A DNA stretch of 64,000 nucleotides, taken from contig OY970822.1 of the NCBI GenBank assembly GCA_963853835.1, forward strand, positions 87,773,135 through 87,837,134. Reading direction: 5' to 3'. Source of the stretch: Calendula officinalis. Its lineage: Eukaryota; Streptophyta; Magnoliopsida; Asterales; Asteraceae. The notes under the pieces were generated by a model. It was not told the DNA's origin. It worked only from the letters and a program-made list of their open reading frames with translations, and did no database searches. Every line of letters starts with the position of its first letter. The stretch's first letter is position 1. Below, piece by piece: positions 38,578-50,575 of the stretch. Both the position numbers and the translations under genes were made by a program.

Positions 38578-39258
38578 TAGGGGTGAGCATAACAGGGTAC
38601 CCGCCGGTTCCGACTGGAACCAAACCGGAACCAGAACCGCAGGTTCCTGAAATACCGGAACCGGAACTGGAACCGGAACCGCCGGTTCCAGGGCAAGTTC
38701 CGGTTACCCTGTCTCTAAATTCAAAAAAATTTAACATTACTTACTATATAAACAAGACAATAAATCACACGAACTAACGATTACAAATATCGTTTAATAG
38801 TTTTAAATACAGTTTAACGATTAAGAATATTGTTCAAAACAGAAATAAGTGAATAATTATGATTAAAACACAGTTAATGTGTGAAAGGTGTGAAAGTCAG
38901 TTACAAAGATACGACCTCACGACGAGTGAATGTCTCACACAATTATAACAAGGGAAATTCTATATTTTTACTTGGACTAGTATTTTACATTTATATAAAT
39001 CATAAATCTATTTAATTTTGTATAATATAATATATATTATATATTTTGATAAAAACATACCGTGTAATCGCCGGTTCCAGGGTATCCACCGGTTCCAGGT
39101 TCCTTAATTTTGAGAACCGGAACCGGAACCTCTTAGGGCGGTTCCATGATTTTAGGAACCGGAACCAGAACCTCCTAACAGGTTCTGGGTCCGGAACCTC
39201 CAGTTCCGAGACGGTTCCAGTTCCGATTCCGGATACCCTCTTTTTCTGCTCACCCCTA
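38578..39258. mobile_element. hAT-like non-autonomous element (unit 1 copy)
   Basis: The ends TAGGGGTGAGCA and TGCTCACCCCTA are perfectly inverted and flanked by ATTGGAAG and GTTGGAAG (7/8), as expected for hAT. The subterminal regions are packed with CCGGTTCC/GGAACCGG words in both orientations. Those words create Pro-Glu-rich frames that are not genes. Confidence 0.83.
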
Positions 39259-39621
39259 GTTGGAAGTGGTCTAACGCAGTTTTTTTCCTGCATTTCTCTA
39301 ACTTCTTACTAGTGTTTCTATTCTATTTATTTTGACTATCTAATGATCGTGTGTGATGTCTTTGTCGTAACTCTTCACTTTGACTTATTTTTATGTTGCT
39401 AAAAAAATACAGTTTTAAGGTGGATTATATTTTCACGGCCTTTTATAGAATGTGCAATTTGTTTAATTATTTTCTATACTTAATAGTAAAATTTTGTGTA
39501 TAAATTAAACTAACTAAAATACTAAGGTGAAATCTACTTCCTCCGTTTCAAAATAAGTGATACAAATCAGAGTTCATGATTTTTGAGGCAAAAAATGATA
39601 ATGAAGGTTAATTAGATTAAA

Positions 39622-40964
39622 CTAGCAGGTTACCCATGCAATGCGGCGGCGGGTACCTTGTGACTAAATTTGACGGCGATCAAGTAGTAGGTGGTGACGA
39701 CGGTAGTGATATTGGCTGTTGAATATCTCATAAGTTTCCTTAGATCCAAAATTGACGTTTTTTAAAGTATGGGTCTTTTAGTTATGTTGAAGTTAAAGGT
39801 TATATATATTAGTTGTTGGGATAAAGCAAAATATCAAGTAGATCAATTGTTTAACACACAGTCCGTACTCGCAAAAAGTCTTGGGTTCGAATCCTGTAAG
39901 CAATATTTTTTATGGTGTTTAAGATGTTACCCAAAATAGAAATAAGATTAAGTTTAAGTTTAAGGACTTCTATACTTAGGGGTCGTTTGATTAGTCGGAT
40001 TGAGTCAGAATCAGATTGAGTTAGACTCGGACTGAGTTAGAAATTGGATTGAGTCAAAAAATCGGATTGAGTCCATGTGTTTGATTAAAAATGTGCTAAT
40101 TGATGAATAATGACCTTATTACTCTTTTTTTCTTCATAAATTGATTTAAATGTGATTATTTAAATAAAATATAATTTAAATAATTATAGATAAATAAATA
40201 ATTCTTTAATTTTTTAAAATTGAATAATTAAATGAAACTTGTTACTAAATACAATTTAATTTAAGTAAAAGAATTATTAAATACTAAAATTAATTTAATA
40301 TAATATAATTAAAATCTGAAAAATAGAAAAGAGGAGACGCATATCAAAAATAACATCGGCGCCACTGCCGGCAACCAGAAACGACAAGAAACGAGGGAAT
40401 TTATGTTTAAAGCAAATCCTCTCCTTTAATTTAATACACTTTAATTTGCAAATCGATAAATAATACTTTAATAAACAAGATATTGTCAAAAAAAATCAAC
40501 ACAAGCGATCTGGGTTTTTTTTTTTTGTTAAAGGTAATTTGTTTAAAGCAAATCCTCTTATCATTGTATTCCAAACAAACCCATCTGGACAACAGAAGCC
40601 CTAATCTAGACAATATTCATAAATCGGAAATCTGATCATCGCTGGGTTTTTTATACTCTACCTGAGCTGTCGGCGGAGGGAGGAAGGAGGAAGAGTTGTC
40701 GGCGGCGGAGGAAGGAGAAGAGAAACCTTGAATGCAGTGTCGTCAAATGGAGAAGAAAATAGACCGAGTCCTTCAATATTTCAAATCAGACTGGATCCGG
40801 ACAATGGATTGGACCAAATCCTATCTTTTGACCGAGTCATACAATTGGTTTCGAAAACAAACGCCCGGATTCGGACCGAATAGGAATTTCAAGTTTGAGT
40901 CTGAGTCAGAACTCCAAATCAAACAGGCCTTTAGTAGTCCTAAACCCTTTAATAAGGAGTAAGA
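39622..40964 (-). mobile_element. Helitron carrying a Tourist MITE (unit 1 copy)
   Basis: On the minus strand it starts TCTTACTCCTTATTAAAGGG (40964) and ends CTAG (39622), preceded by a GC hairpin (TACCCGCCGCC...GGGTAACC). The host bases are A and T and restore the interrupted Stowaway when removed. A B-box-like GGTTCGAATCC lies at about 39890, but no A box was found, so a tRNA or SINE call is not made. 952 bp of it belong to the nested Tourist element. Confidence 0.72.
39979..40930. mobile_element. Tourist-like element nested in the Helitron (unit 1 copy)
   Basis: Flanked by TTA on both sides (39976-39978 and 40931-40933). The ends are GGGGTCGTTTGATT and, reversed, AGGCCTGTTTGATT, with CGGATTGAGTC/GACTCAGACTC words just inside. 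Short frames within have no protein-like character. Confidence 0.68.
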
Positions 40965-41160
40965 TTTGATAATTAGTGAATGATGGGTCCCACATATATT
41001 GGTTAAAGTAAATTTAATGATGTTTAGAAGTAAAAGTAAGGGTAAATGTGTCTTTTCACTTTATTAAAGGAGATAGTTAGTGTGTGTGGTCCCCCTACCT
41101 TTTACCAAATATGGTAAGTTTTCAAAATGTATCACTTATTACCAAATATGGTAAGTTTTC

Positions 41161-44100
41161 AAACTGTTGGAAGAAAAGGAAAAGGAAAAGAAGAAATGAA
41201 TAGAAACTTGATTGATTGAAAGGGAATCAATAAGTTTAGGGGGAGATTGTTGGAGTAAATCACAGATCAACTTAATACTGATGGGGCAGAAACTTACTAC
41301 TGATGAGTTGATACTGGTGAAGTCTATAACTTAGTTACTACTGATCAAGGCATATTGAAGATACTACTGATCAATAGTAGTTACTACTGACGATGTATCT
41401 GGACTTACTACTGATCACCAGACTTACTACTGACGTTACACATTTACTACTGATGATTGGTATTACTACTGGTATACGCTTATGGAACATATCAAGTCCG
41501 AGATCTTCGTAGAGATAGTTATAGAATGTAATTCAATGTATATCTTTATAATTCGAATGTAAATCAAGTCCTAGAATACCTAAGGTAAATAGTTAGGCTT
41601 CAAGGACTATTATAAATAGTTCCTTACGAATTGTAAACGTACGTGTGTATTGTGATTCAATAATATACATTGAAGCTTTTTGTGAAACTGTGTTCTTAAT
41701 ATTCTCGCATATTGTTTTTACAGTTCATTGTTCTTAATTCATTGATATAGTGTTGATCCGCTGCAACTTCTATCATCAATTAGATCTAAGGTGTTTATTA
41801 ACTCGTTCATAGTTAATCGATCCTGACATGACTATTTTTAATGCAGTTAGTGACAGCCTTTAGGGTTGTCATTATCAAAACCTTATATTTTATAATAGTG
41901 GCGCCCAAAAAACTGAAAAGGAGAGGTATTAATGACATGAGTTTGTCAGTTGAATGTCAGTTGGAGTGTGAGTTGAAGTGGCGCTAATTTGGGAAAAGCT
42001 GAAGTGTCAGTTGACGTCACTATTGGAAGTAGGGGTGAGCATAACAGGGTACCCGCCGGTTCCGACTGGAACCAAACCGGAACCAGAACCGCAGGTTCCT
42101 GAAATACCGGAACCGGAACTGGAACTGGAACCGGAACCGCCGGTTCCAGGGCAAGTTCCGGTTACCCTGTCTCTAAATTCAAAAAAATTTAACATTACTT
42201 ACTATATAAACAAGACAATAAATCACACGAACTAACGATTACAAATATCGTTTAATAGTTTTAAATACAGTTTAACGATTAAGAATATTGTTCAAAACAG
42301 AAATAAGTGAATAATTATGATTAAAACACAGTTAATGTGTGAAAGGTGTGAAAGTCAGTTACAAAGATACGACCTCACGACGAGTGAATGTCTCACACAA
42401 TTATAACAAGGGAAATTCTATATTTTTACTTGGACTAGTATTTTACATTTATATAAATCATAAATCTATTTAATTTTGTATAATATAATATATATTATAT
42501 ATTTTGATAAAAACATACCGTGTAATCGCCGGTTCCAGGGTATCCACCGGTTCCAGGTTCCTTAATTTTGAGAACCGGAACCGGAACCTCTTAGGGCGGT
42601 TCCATGATTTTAGGAACCGGAACCAGAACCTCCTAACAGGTTCTGGGTCCGGAACCTCCAGTTCCGAGACGGTTCCAGTTCCGATTCCGGATACCCTCTT
42701 TTTCTGCTCACCCCTAGTTGGAAGTGGTCTAACGCAGTTTTTTTCCTGCATTTCTCTAACTTCTTACTAGTGTTTCTATTCTATTTATTTTGACTATCTA
42801 ATGATCGTGTGTGATGTCTTTGTCGTAACTCTTCACTTTGACTTATTTTTATGTTGCTAAAAAAATACAGTTTTAAGGTGGATTATATTTTCACGGCCTT
42901 TTATAGAATGTGCAATTTGTTTAATTATTTTCTATACTTAATAGTAAAATTTTGTGTATAAATTAAACTAACTAAAATACTAAGGTGAAATCTACTTCCT
43001 CCGTTTCAAAATAAGTGATACAAATCAGAGTTCATGATTTTTGAGGCAAAAAATGATAATGAAGGTTAATTAGATTAAACTAGCAGGTTACCCATGCAAT
43101 GCGGCGGCGGGTACCTTGTGACTAAATTTGACGGCGATCAAGTAGTAGGTGGTGACGACGGTAGTGATATTGGCTGTTGAATATCTCATAAGTTTCCTTA
43201 GATCCAAAATTGACGTTTTTTAAAGTATGGGTCTTTTAGTTATGTTGAAGTTAAAGGTTATATATATTAGTTGTTGGGATAAAGCAAAATATCAAGTAGA
43301 TCAATTGTTTAACACACAGTCCGTACTCGCAAAAAGTCTTGGGTTCGAATCCTGTAAGCAATATTTTTTATGGTGTTTAAGATGTTACCCAAAATAGAAA
43401 TAAGATTAAGTTTAAGTTTAAGGACTTCTATACTTAGGGGTCGTTTGATTAGTCGGATTGAGTCAGAATCAGATTGAGTTAGACTCGGACTGAGTTAGAA
43501 ATTGGATTGAGTCAAAAAATCGGATTGAGTCCATGTGTTTGATTAAAAATGTGCTAATTGATGAATAATGACCTTATTACTCTTTTTTTCTTCATAAATT
43601 GATTTAAATGTGATTATTTAAATAAAATATAATTTAAATAATTATAGATAAATAAATAATTCTTTAATTTTTTAAAATTGAATAATTAAATGAAACTTGT
43701 TACTAAATACAATTTAATTTAAGTAAAAGAATTATTAAATACTAAAATTAATTTAATATAATATAATTAAAATCTGAAAAATAGAAAAGAGGAGACGCAT
43801 ATCAAAAATAACATCGGCGCCACTGCCGGCAACCAGAAACGACAAGAAACGAGGGAATTTATGTTTAAAGCAAATCCTCTCCTTTAATTTAATACACTTT
43901 AATTTGCAAATCGATAAATAATACTTTAATAAACAAGATATTGTCAAAAAAAATCAACACAAGCGATCTGGGTTTTTTTTTTTGTTAAAGGTAATTTGTT
44001 TAAAGCAAATCCTCTTATCATTGTATTCCAAACAAACCCATCTGTACAACAGAAGCCCTAATCTAGACAATATTCATAAATCGGAAATCTGATCATCGCT

Positions 44101-44617
44101 GGGTTTTTTATACTCTACCTGAGCTGTCGGCGGAGGGAGGAAGGAGGAAGAGTTGTCGGCGGCGGAGGAAGGAGAAGAGAAACCTTGAATGCAGTGTCGT
44201 CAAATGGAGAAGAAAATAGACCGAGTCCTTCAATATTTCAAATCAGACTGGATCCGGACAATGGATTGGACCAAATCCTATCTTTTGACCGAGTCATACA
44301 ATTGGTTTCGAAAACAAACGCCCGGATTCGGACCGAATAGGAATTTCAAGTTTGAGTCTGAGTCAGATATCCAAATCAAACAGGCCTTTAGTAGTCCTAA
44401 ACCCTTTAATAAGGAGTAAGATTTGATAATTAGTGAATGATGGGTCCCACATATATTGGTTAAAGTAAATTTAATGATGTTTAGAAGTAAAAGTAAGGGT
44501 AAATGTGTCTTTTCACTTTATTAAAGGAGATAGTTAGTGTGTGTGGTCCCCCTACCTTTTACCAAATATGGTAAGTTTTCAAAATGTATCACTTATTACC
44601 AAATATGGTAAGTTTTC
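41161..44617 (+). repeat. Tandem unit 2 (3.46 kb)
   Basis: Starts AAACTGTTGG directly after the filler. LTR copy 41248-41828, hAT-like element 42030-42716 (6 bp longer than in unit 1), Helitron 43080-44421, Tourist 43437-44387. It ends with the same 20-bp filler (44598-44617). Private changes include TCTGTACAAC for TCTGGACAAC and GATATCC for GAACTCC. Confidence 0.93.
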
Positions 44618-47600
44618 AAACTGTTGGAAGAAAAGGAAAAGGAAAAGAAGAAATGAATAGAAACTTGATTGATTGAAAGGGAATCAATAAGTTTAGGGGG
44701 AGATTGTTGGAGTAAATCACAGATCAACTTAATACTGATGGGGCAGAAACTTACTACTGATGAGTTGATACTGGTGAAGTCTATAACTTAGTTACTACTG
44801 ATCAAGGCATATTGAAGATACTACTGATCAATAGTAGTTACTACTGACGATGTATCTGGACTTACTACTGATCACCAGACTTACTACTGACGTTACACAT
44901 TTACTACTGATGATTGGTATTACTACTGGTATACGCTTATGGAACATATCAAGTCCGAGATCTTCGTAGAGATAGTTATAGAATGTAATTCAATGTATAT
45001 CTTTATAATTCGAATGTAAATCAAGTCCTAGAATACCTAAGGTAAATAGTTAGGCTTCAAGGACTATTATAAATAGTTCCTTACGAATTGTAAACGTACG
45101 TGTGTATTGTGATTCAATAATATACATTGAAGCTTTTTGTGAAACTGTGTTCTTAATATTCTCGCATATTGTTTTTACAGTTCATTGTTCTATCATCAAT
45201 TAGATCTAAGGTGTTTATTAACTCGTTCATAGTTAATCGATCCTGACATGACTATTTTTAATGCAGTTAGTGACAGCCTTTAGGGTTGTCATTATCAAAA
45301 CCTTATATTTTATAATAGTGGCGCCCAAAAAACTGAAAAGGAGAGGTATTAATGACATGAGTTTGTCAGTTGAATGTCAGTTGGAGTGTGAGTTGAAGTG
45401 GCGCTAATTTGGGAAAAGCTGAAGTGTCAGTTGACGTCACTATTGGAAGTAGGGGTGAGCATAACAGGGTACCCGCCGGTTCCGACTGGAACCAAACCGG
45501 AACCAGAACCGCAGGTTCCTGAAATACCGGAACCGGAACTGGAACTGGAACCGGAACCGCCGGTTCCAGGGCAAGTTCCGGTTACCCTGTCTCTAAATTC
45601 AAAAAAATTTAACATTACTTACTATATAAACAAGACAATAAATCACACGAACTAACGATTACAAATATCGTTTAATAGTTTTAAATACAGTTTAACGATT
45701 AAGAATATTGTTCAAAACAGAAATAAGTGAATAATTATGATTAAAACACAGTTAATGTGTGAAAGGTGTGAAAGTCAGTTACAAAGATACGACCTCACGA
45801 CGAGTGAATGTCTCACACAATTATAACAAGGGAAATTCTATATTTTTACTTGGACTAGTATTTTACATTTATATAAATCATAAATCTATTTAATTTTGTA
45901 TAATATAATATATATTATATATTTTGATAAAAACATACCGTGTAATCGCCGGTTCCAGGGTATCCACCGGTTCCAGGTTCCTTAATTTTGAGAACCGGAA
46001 CCGGAACCTCTTAGGGCGGTTCCATGATTTTAGGAACCGGAACCAGAACCTCCTAACAGGTTCTGGGTCCGGAACCTCCAGTTCCGAGACGGTTCCAGTT
46101 CCGATTCCGGATACCCTCTTTTTCTGCTCACCCCTAGTTGGAAGTGGTCTAACGCAGTTTTTTTCCTGCATTTCTCTAACTTCTTACTAGTGTTTCTATT
46201 CTATTTATTTTGACTATCTAATGATCGTGTGTGATGTCTTTGTCGTAACTCTTCACTTTGACTTATTTTTATGTTGCTAAAAAAATACAGTTTTAAGGTG
46301 GATTATATTTTCACGGCCTTTTATAGAATGTGCAATTTGTTTAATTATTTTCTATACTTAATAGTAAAATTTTGTGTATAAATTAAACTAACTAAAATAC
46401 TAAGGTGAAATCTACTTCCTCCGTTTCAAAATAAGTGATACAAATCAGAGTTCATGATTTTTGAGGCAAAAAATGATAATGAAGGTTAATTAGATTAAAC
46501 TAGCAGGTTACCCATGCAATGCGGCGGCGGGTACCTTGTGACTAAATTTGACGGCGATCAAGTAGTAGGTGGTGACGACGGTAGTGATATTGGCTGTTGA
46601 ATATCTCATAAGTTTCCTTAGATCCAAAATTGACGTTTTTTAAAGTATGGGTCTTTTAGTTATGTTGAAGTTAAAGGTTATATATATTAGTTGTTGGGAT
46701 AAAGCAAAATATCAAGTAGATCAATTGTTTAACACACAGTCCGTACTCGCAAAAAGTCTTGGGTTCGAATCCTGTAAGCAATATTTTTTATGGTGTTTAA
46801 GATGTTACCCAAAATAGAAATAAGATTAAGTTTAAGTTTAAGGACTTCTATACTTAGGGGTCGTTTGATTAGTCGGATTGAGTCAGAATCAGATTGAGTT
46901 AGACTCGGACTGAGTTAGAAATTGGATTGAGTCAAAAAATCGGATTGAGTCCATGTGTTTGATTAAAAATGTGCTAATTGATGAATAATGACCTTATTAC
47001 TCTTTTTTTCTTCATAAATTGATTTAAATGTGATTATTTAAATAAAATATAATTTAAATAATTATAGATAAATAAATAATTCTTTAATTTTTTAAAATTG
47101 AATAATTAAATGAAACTTGTTACTAAATACAATTTAATTTAAGTAAAAGAATTATTAAATACTAAAATTAATTTAATATAATATAATTAAAATCTGAAAA
47201 ATAGAAAAGAGGAGACGCATATCAAAAATAACATCGGCGCCACTGCCGGCAACCAGAAACGACAAGAAACGAGGGAATTTATGTTTAAAGCAAATCCTCT
47301 CCTTTAATTTAATACACTTTAATTTGCAAATCGATAAATAATACTTTAATAAACAAGATATTGTCAAAAAAAATCAACACAAGCGATCTGGGTTTTTTTT
47401 TTTTGTTAAAGGTAATTTGTTTAAAGCAAATCCTCTTATCATTGTATTCCAAACAAACCCATCTGGACAACAGAAGCCCTAATCTAGACAATATTCATAA
47501 ATCGGAAATCTGATCATCGCTGGGTTTTTTATACTCTACCTGAGCTGTCGGCGGAGGGAGGAAGGAGGAAGAGTTGTCGGCGGCGGAGGAAGGAGAAGAG

Positions 47601-48018
47601 AAACCTTGAATGCAGTGTCGTCAAATGGAGAAGAAAATAGACCGAGTCCTTCAATATTTCAAATCAGACTGGATCCGGACAATGGATTGGACCAAATCCT
47701 ATCTTTTGACCGAGTCATACAATTGGTTTCGAAAACAAACGCCCGGATTCGGACCGAATAGGAATTTCAAGTTTGAGTCTGAGTCAGAACTCCAAATCAA
47801 ACAGGCCTTTAGTAGTCCTAAACCCTTTAATAAGGAGTAAGATTTGATAATTAGTGAATGATGGGTCCCACATATATTGGTTAAAGTAAATTTAATGATG
47901 TTTAGAAGTAAAAGTAAGGGTAAATGTGTCTTTTCACTTTATTAAAGGAGATAGTTAGTGTGTGTGGTCCCCCTACCTTTTACCAAATATGGTAAGTTTT
48001 CAAAATGTATCACTTATT
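44618..48018 (+). repeat. Tandem unit 3, with the original right flank
   Basis: LTR copy 44705-45248 with a private 37-bp deletion at about 45190. hAT-like element 45450-46136 shares the 6-bp insertion with unit 2, while two substitutions match unit 1. Helitron 46500-47842. At 48018 the sequence does not meet the filler but continues into the true end of the Stowaway element, so this is the ancestral right border. Confidence 0.93.
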
Positions 48019-48069
48019 TTGAAACATCATAAAATGGAAAGTGTATCACTTATTTTGAAACGGATGAAG
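46415..48069. mobile_element. Stowaway MITE host of the Helitron, complete only in unit 3
   Basis: The left end CTTCCTCCGTTTCAAAATAA and reversed right end CTTCATCCGTTTCAAAATAA are flanked by TA. Removing the Helitron (46500-47842) leaves about 312 bp. In units 1 (from 39537) and 2 the right end is lost at the duplication junction. An internal second TGTATCACTTATT word near the right end marks a small duplication. Confidence 0.75.
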
Positions 48070-48644
48070 TATATACATAAGGGTGAGTTAGTGAAAGGTA
48101 AAAGTTTAAGAATGTTCGATTGTTAGATTAAAATCTAGTTCGTTCCTTGATATAAAAAGGTTTTTCTTTATGCTTGTACATATCATTTTTTCTTAAAAGA
48201 TATTCTTATTTATAACAGTATCTTTCATAGTAGTCGAAGTTTACTTATAATGTACGATTTATTAAATCTAGAAAAATTTGGGGAGCTAACAAGTTCAAAG
48301 TTTGATTTGGTCCCTCTGTATTTTGAATTTGGAATATATCGTATTTTTCACCTTTTCAGCGTCTATAGAAAATGTTTTATTGCAAGAAAAAAATTATCGG
48401 ACAACTAATTATGGATAGCATTTTTTTCAGGGTTTTCCCCCCTTTTTGGTTAAGTTGCTTCTTTGATTCCAGTGTTGCGATCGTTTCAGGTTTTGGGTAC
48501 GTATGGTCGTATGCTTGCTTTGTGGTCCCTCTCACGAGAGTCCTTTTCTTTGATGTCCCTTGTTTTCTATGGGTGTTTATCAATACAATTATTTGTCTTT
48601 ATGAAAAATCACTATAAAAAGAATATTTACCAATTTTAAAAGTA

Positions 48645-48887
48645 CCCCGTCCCACAAAAAAGTTTACATTTCTTCTTAAAATTTTGTCCCACAAAAAAGT
48701 TTACATTTCTCAAATTTGGAAGGACCACCTAATAAAATAATATTATTATCAATCATTCAACCAATAAAACACTCTCTCTCCAATCTAACCTTATATTTTA
48801 ATCAAAAGTATTATAAAAGACTCAACCACTAACTATCTCCTAAAAAATTGTGACTAAATGAAATATAAACTTTTTAATGGGACGGAG
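48645..48887. mobile_element. Stowaway-like MITE
   Basis: The left end CCCCGTCCCACAAAAAAGTT and reversed right end CTCCGTCCCATTAAAAAGTT, flanked by TA (48643-48644 and 48888-48889), 243 bp. The left terminal segment is repeated once (GTCCCACAAAAAAGTTTACA twice). Confidence 0.83.
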
Positions 48888-48889
48888 TA

Positions 48890-49528
48890 AGTAATTAGTT
48901 TCTACACCACATTTTTTATACATATACCACATTTTATAAATATTACTGCAAATTGTATAAATATATAAAACAACTATGTATATAGATTGAAATATGGTGT
49001 AAAAATCACCAGTTGCCTTAAAAACGACGACCTAAATAACACGTAAGTCGAGTGAAGGTCAAAGTTGACTAAGTTCCAGCTAAGCTCGTTTAACTTTAGA
49101 TAGCAGCTTGAATCCGACTCATTTCAAGCATTATCTATAAAGCGAGTTCAACTAGCCAGCTTAATTAGCTTCATTTAAGCTCACATACACATGAAACTTA
49201 TAATTATTTTTATTTAACTATAACATTTTAAAATTTTAATGTATGATAGTAAATATTTTATCCTTTTATATATCTGTGTGTGTGTTTTGCCAGCTAATAC
49301 CCCACCATCTGCGCACAACATCAATGCGCATCGCATTGTACATGTTACGATCATCATTAATAGTCTGATCAAGAAAATCACTCGTGTTGTTTGGTGTCAC
49401 TGGTTGGGTTTCAAACTTCCAAAAATCAAGTTTGACCTTACCCCACTTGAATTAATAGCTTCTTAAATTTTATTTCTAATTTTTCAAAAGCACTAATTAA
49501 TTAATTTAAGTAATAGTTGGTGTTAAAT
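48890..49528. other. AT-rich intergenic segment
   Basis: No gene or clear element is visible. Around 49035-49190 there is a degenerate run of GAGTTCAA/AAGCTCG-type words like that at 13110-13210. Confidence 0.35.
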
Positions 49529-49537
49529 CAATTAGCA

Positions 49538-49726
49538 CTCAAGGCTTCTAGCCTAGTGGTATCCAAGGAGAATTTAAGGTGTTGCCCATTGGTCATGGGT
49601 TCAAGTCCCGTCGTGGACAAAAAAGGTGGAAGGTTCGAGGGAAGGCATACTGCCCCTTGTGGATGTCACTGTTTAGGCTCGAACCACTAACTTACTAACT
49701 AGCCGTTCAAAAAAAAAAAAAAAAAA
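49538..49726 (+). mobile_element. SINE (tRNA-derived short retroposon)
   Basis: Has a perfect RNA polymerase III A box TAGCCTAGTGG (49549-49559) and B box GGTTCAAGTCC (49598-49608), an unrelated 3' body, and a poly(A) tail of 18 bases. It is flanked by the identical 9-bp sequence CAATTAGCA (49529-49537 and 49727-49735). Perfect duplication and an intact tail indicate a recent insertion. Confidence 0.93.
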
Positions 49727-50106
49727 CAATTAGCAGATTTAGGATCATATATCAATGTAATCATATTATATCAAGTAGATGAAAGTAGACTTACTTGATG
49801 ATTGAAGATTAGGGTTAGATGATGAAATCATAACATTAAGATTGATCGATTCCGGTAGTGATGTCAATTGATCCGATGGAGGGATTTCTCATACGTCAGT
49901 GGTGTTTTGATTAAGAATACGTTATTTGACTACATTCAGGAAAAACCCACAATCCCTAATTTATGTGATATGACAGTTACTTCCATCAAATAACTATCAT
50001 TTGTTAGTTGGGGTATATAATATCATTAATGCATAATTAAGGGTTCAAATGGTAAAGGCCACATTAATAAAGGAATATTCTAACATTTGGATCATATAAA
50101 AGTTGT

Positions 50107-50421
50107 TGCTATAAATTAACTTTATTAATGCCCTATTAGCAATTGATCAAAGAAACTTGAAGATTATAAAAGTAAGAAACAAGTATAAGATGGAGAGAAT
50201 TATAACACTTATGCAAGTGTGTTATAAGGTGCACTTTGCTTCTTTACATGATGGGGTATTTATACTACAAAATTTACTATTGATTTACCATGCTACATTA
50301 ATTAGTAGACAAGAACATTTATGATAGATTTGGAAATATTGAAAATGGTTTACCCTAAGGTTGAATTGTGTTCATGCTAGGGTTGAAAATGTGTCCATCC
50401 ACATATATAGATTTTATAACA
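50107..50421 (-). repeat. 3' LTR of the Copia element
   Basis: Starts TGTTATAAAATC at 50421 and ends TTTATAGCA at 50107. The purine tract AAGGGGGAG (50422-50430) directly precedes it. Differences from the 5' LTR are seen at the outer ends and at one internal base (G/T near 50330). Confidence 0.92.
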
Positions 50422-50575
50422 CTCCCCCTTGGATGACACTTTTTCAAAACTGAGTTCAACTTTGAAGTACTGCCTCATTAAAAACCTTGCTAAAGAAAAA
50501 CCCAGTGGGATAAAAACTTTAGCGAAGGAAAAAAGAGTGCAGTGTATAGTTGACTCCCCCTCATGTAGACATCTA

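Larger units (their letters stand above)
37709..41160 (+). repeat. Tandem unit 1 (3.45 kb)
   Basis: Runs from the last 90 bp of the third ORF through the LTR, a hAT-like element and an interrupted Stowaway to 41140, then a 20-bp filler (41141-41160) copied from 41104-41123. The period to the next unit is 3452 bp. Identity with units 2 and 3 is near complete by eye: one 6-bp indel, one T-run change and a few substitutions. Confidence 0.93.

Noticed and set aside
38526..38777. Pro/Glu-rich reading frame and its Gly/Ser-rich antisense, repeated at about 41978 and 45398
   Set aside because: The pattern comes from GGAACCGG/CCGGTTCC words in the subterminal repeats of a hAT-like element; similar frames open on both strands and nothing protein-like extends beyond the element.
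39870..39905. tRNA-like GGTTCGAATCC
   Set aside because: A B-box match alone. No A box at the right spacing and no cloverleaf could be drawn, unlike the SINE at 49538.
40732..40962. 76-codon frame present in all three tandem units
   Set aside because: It lies across the right end of a Tourist element and its host Helitron. Conservation reflects recent duplication, not coding selection.
37796..45248. LTRs at 37796 and 41248 (or 44705) as the two ends of one retrotransposon
   Set aside because: No internal retroelement domains lie between them, the LTRs are embedded at the same place in a larger repeated unit, and no target duplication brackets them. Tandem duplication explains them better.
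48372..48617. 81-codon hydrophobic frame with an antisense partner
   Set aside because: Isolated, T-rich, no promoter or continuation; the antisense frame is equally open.
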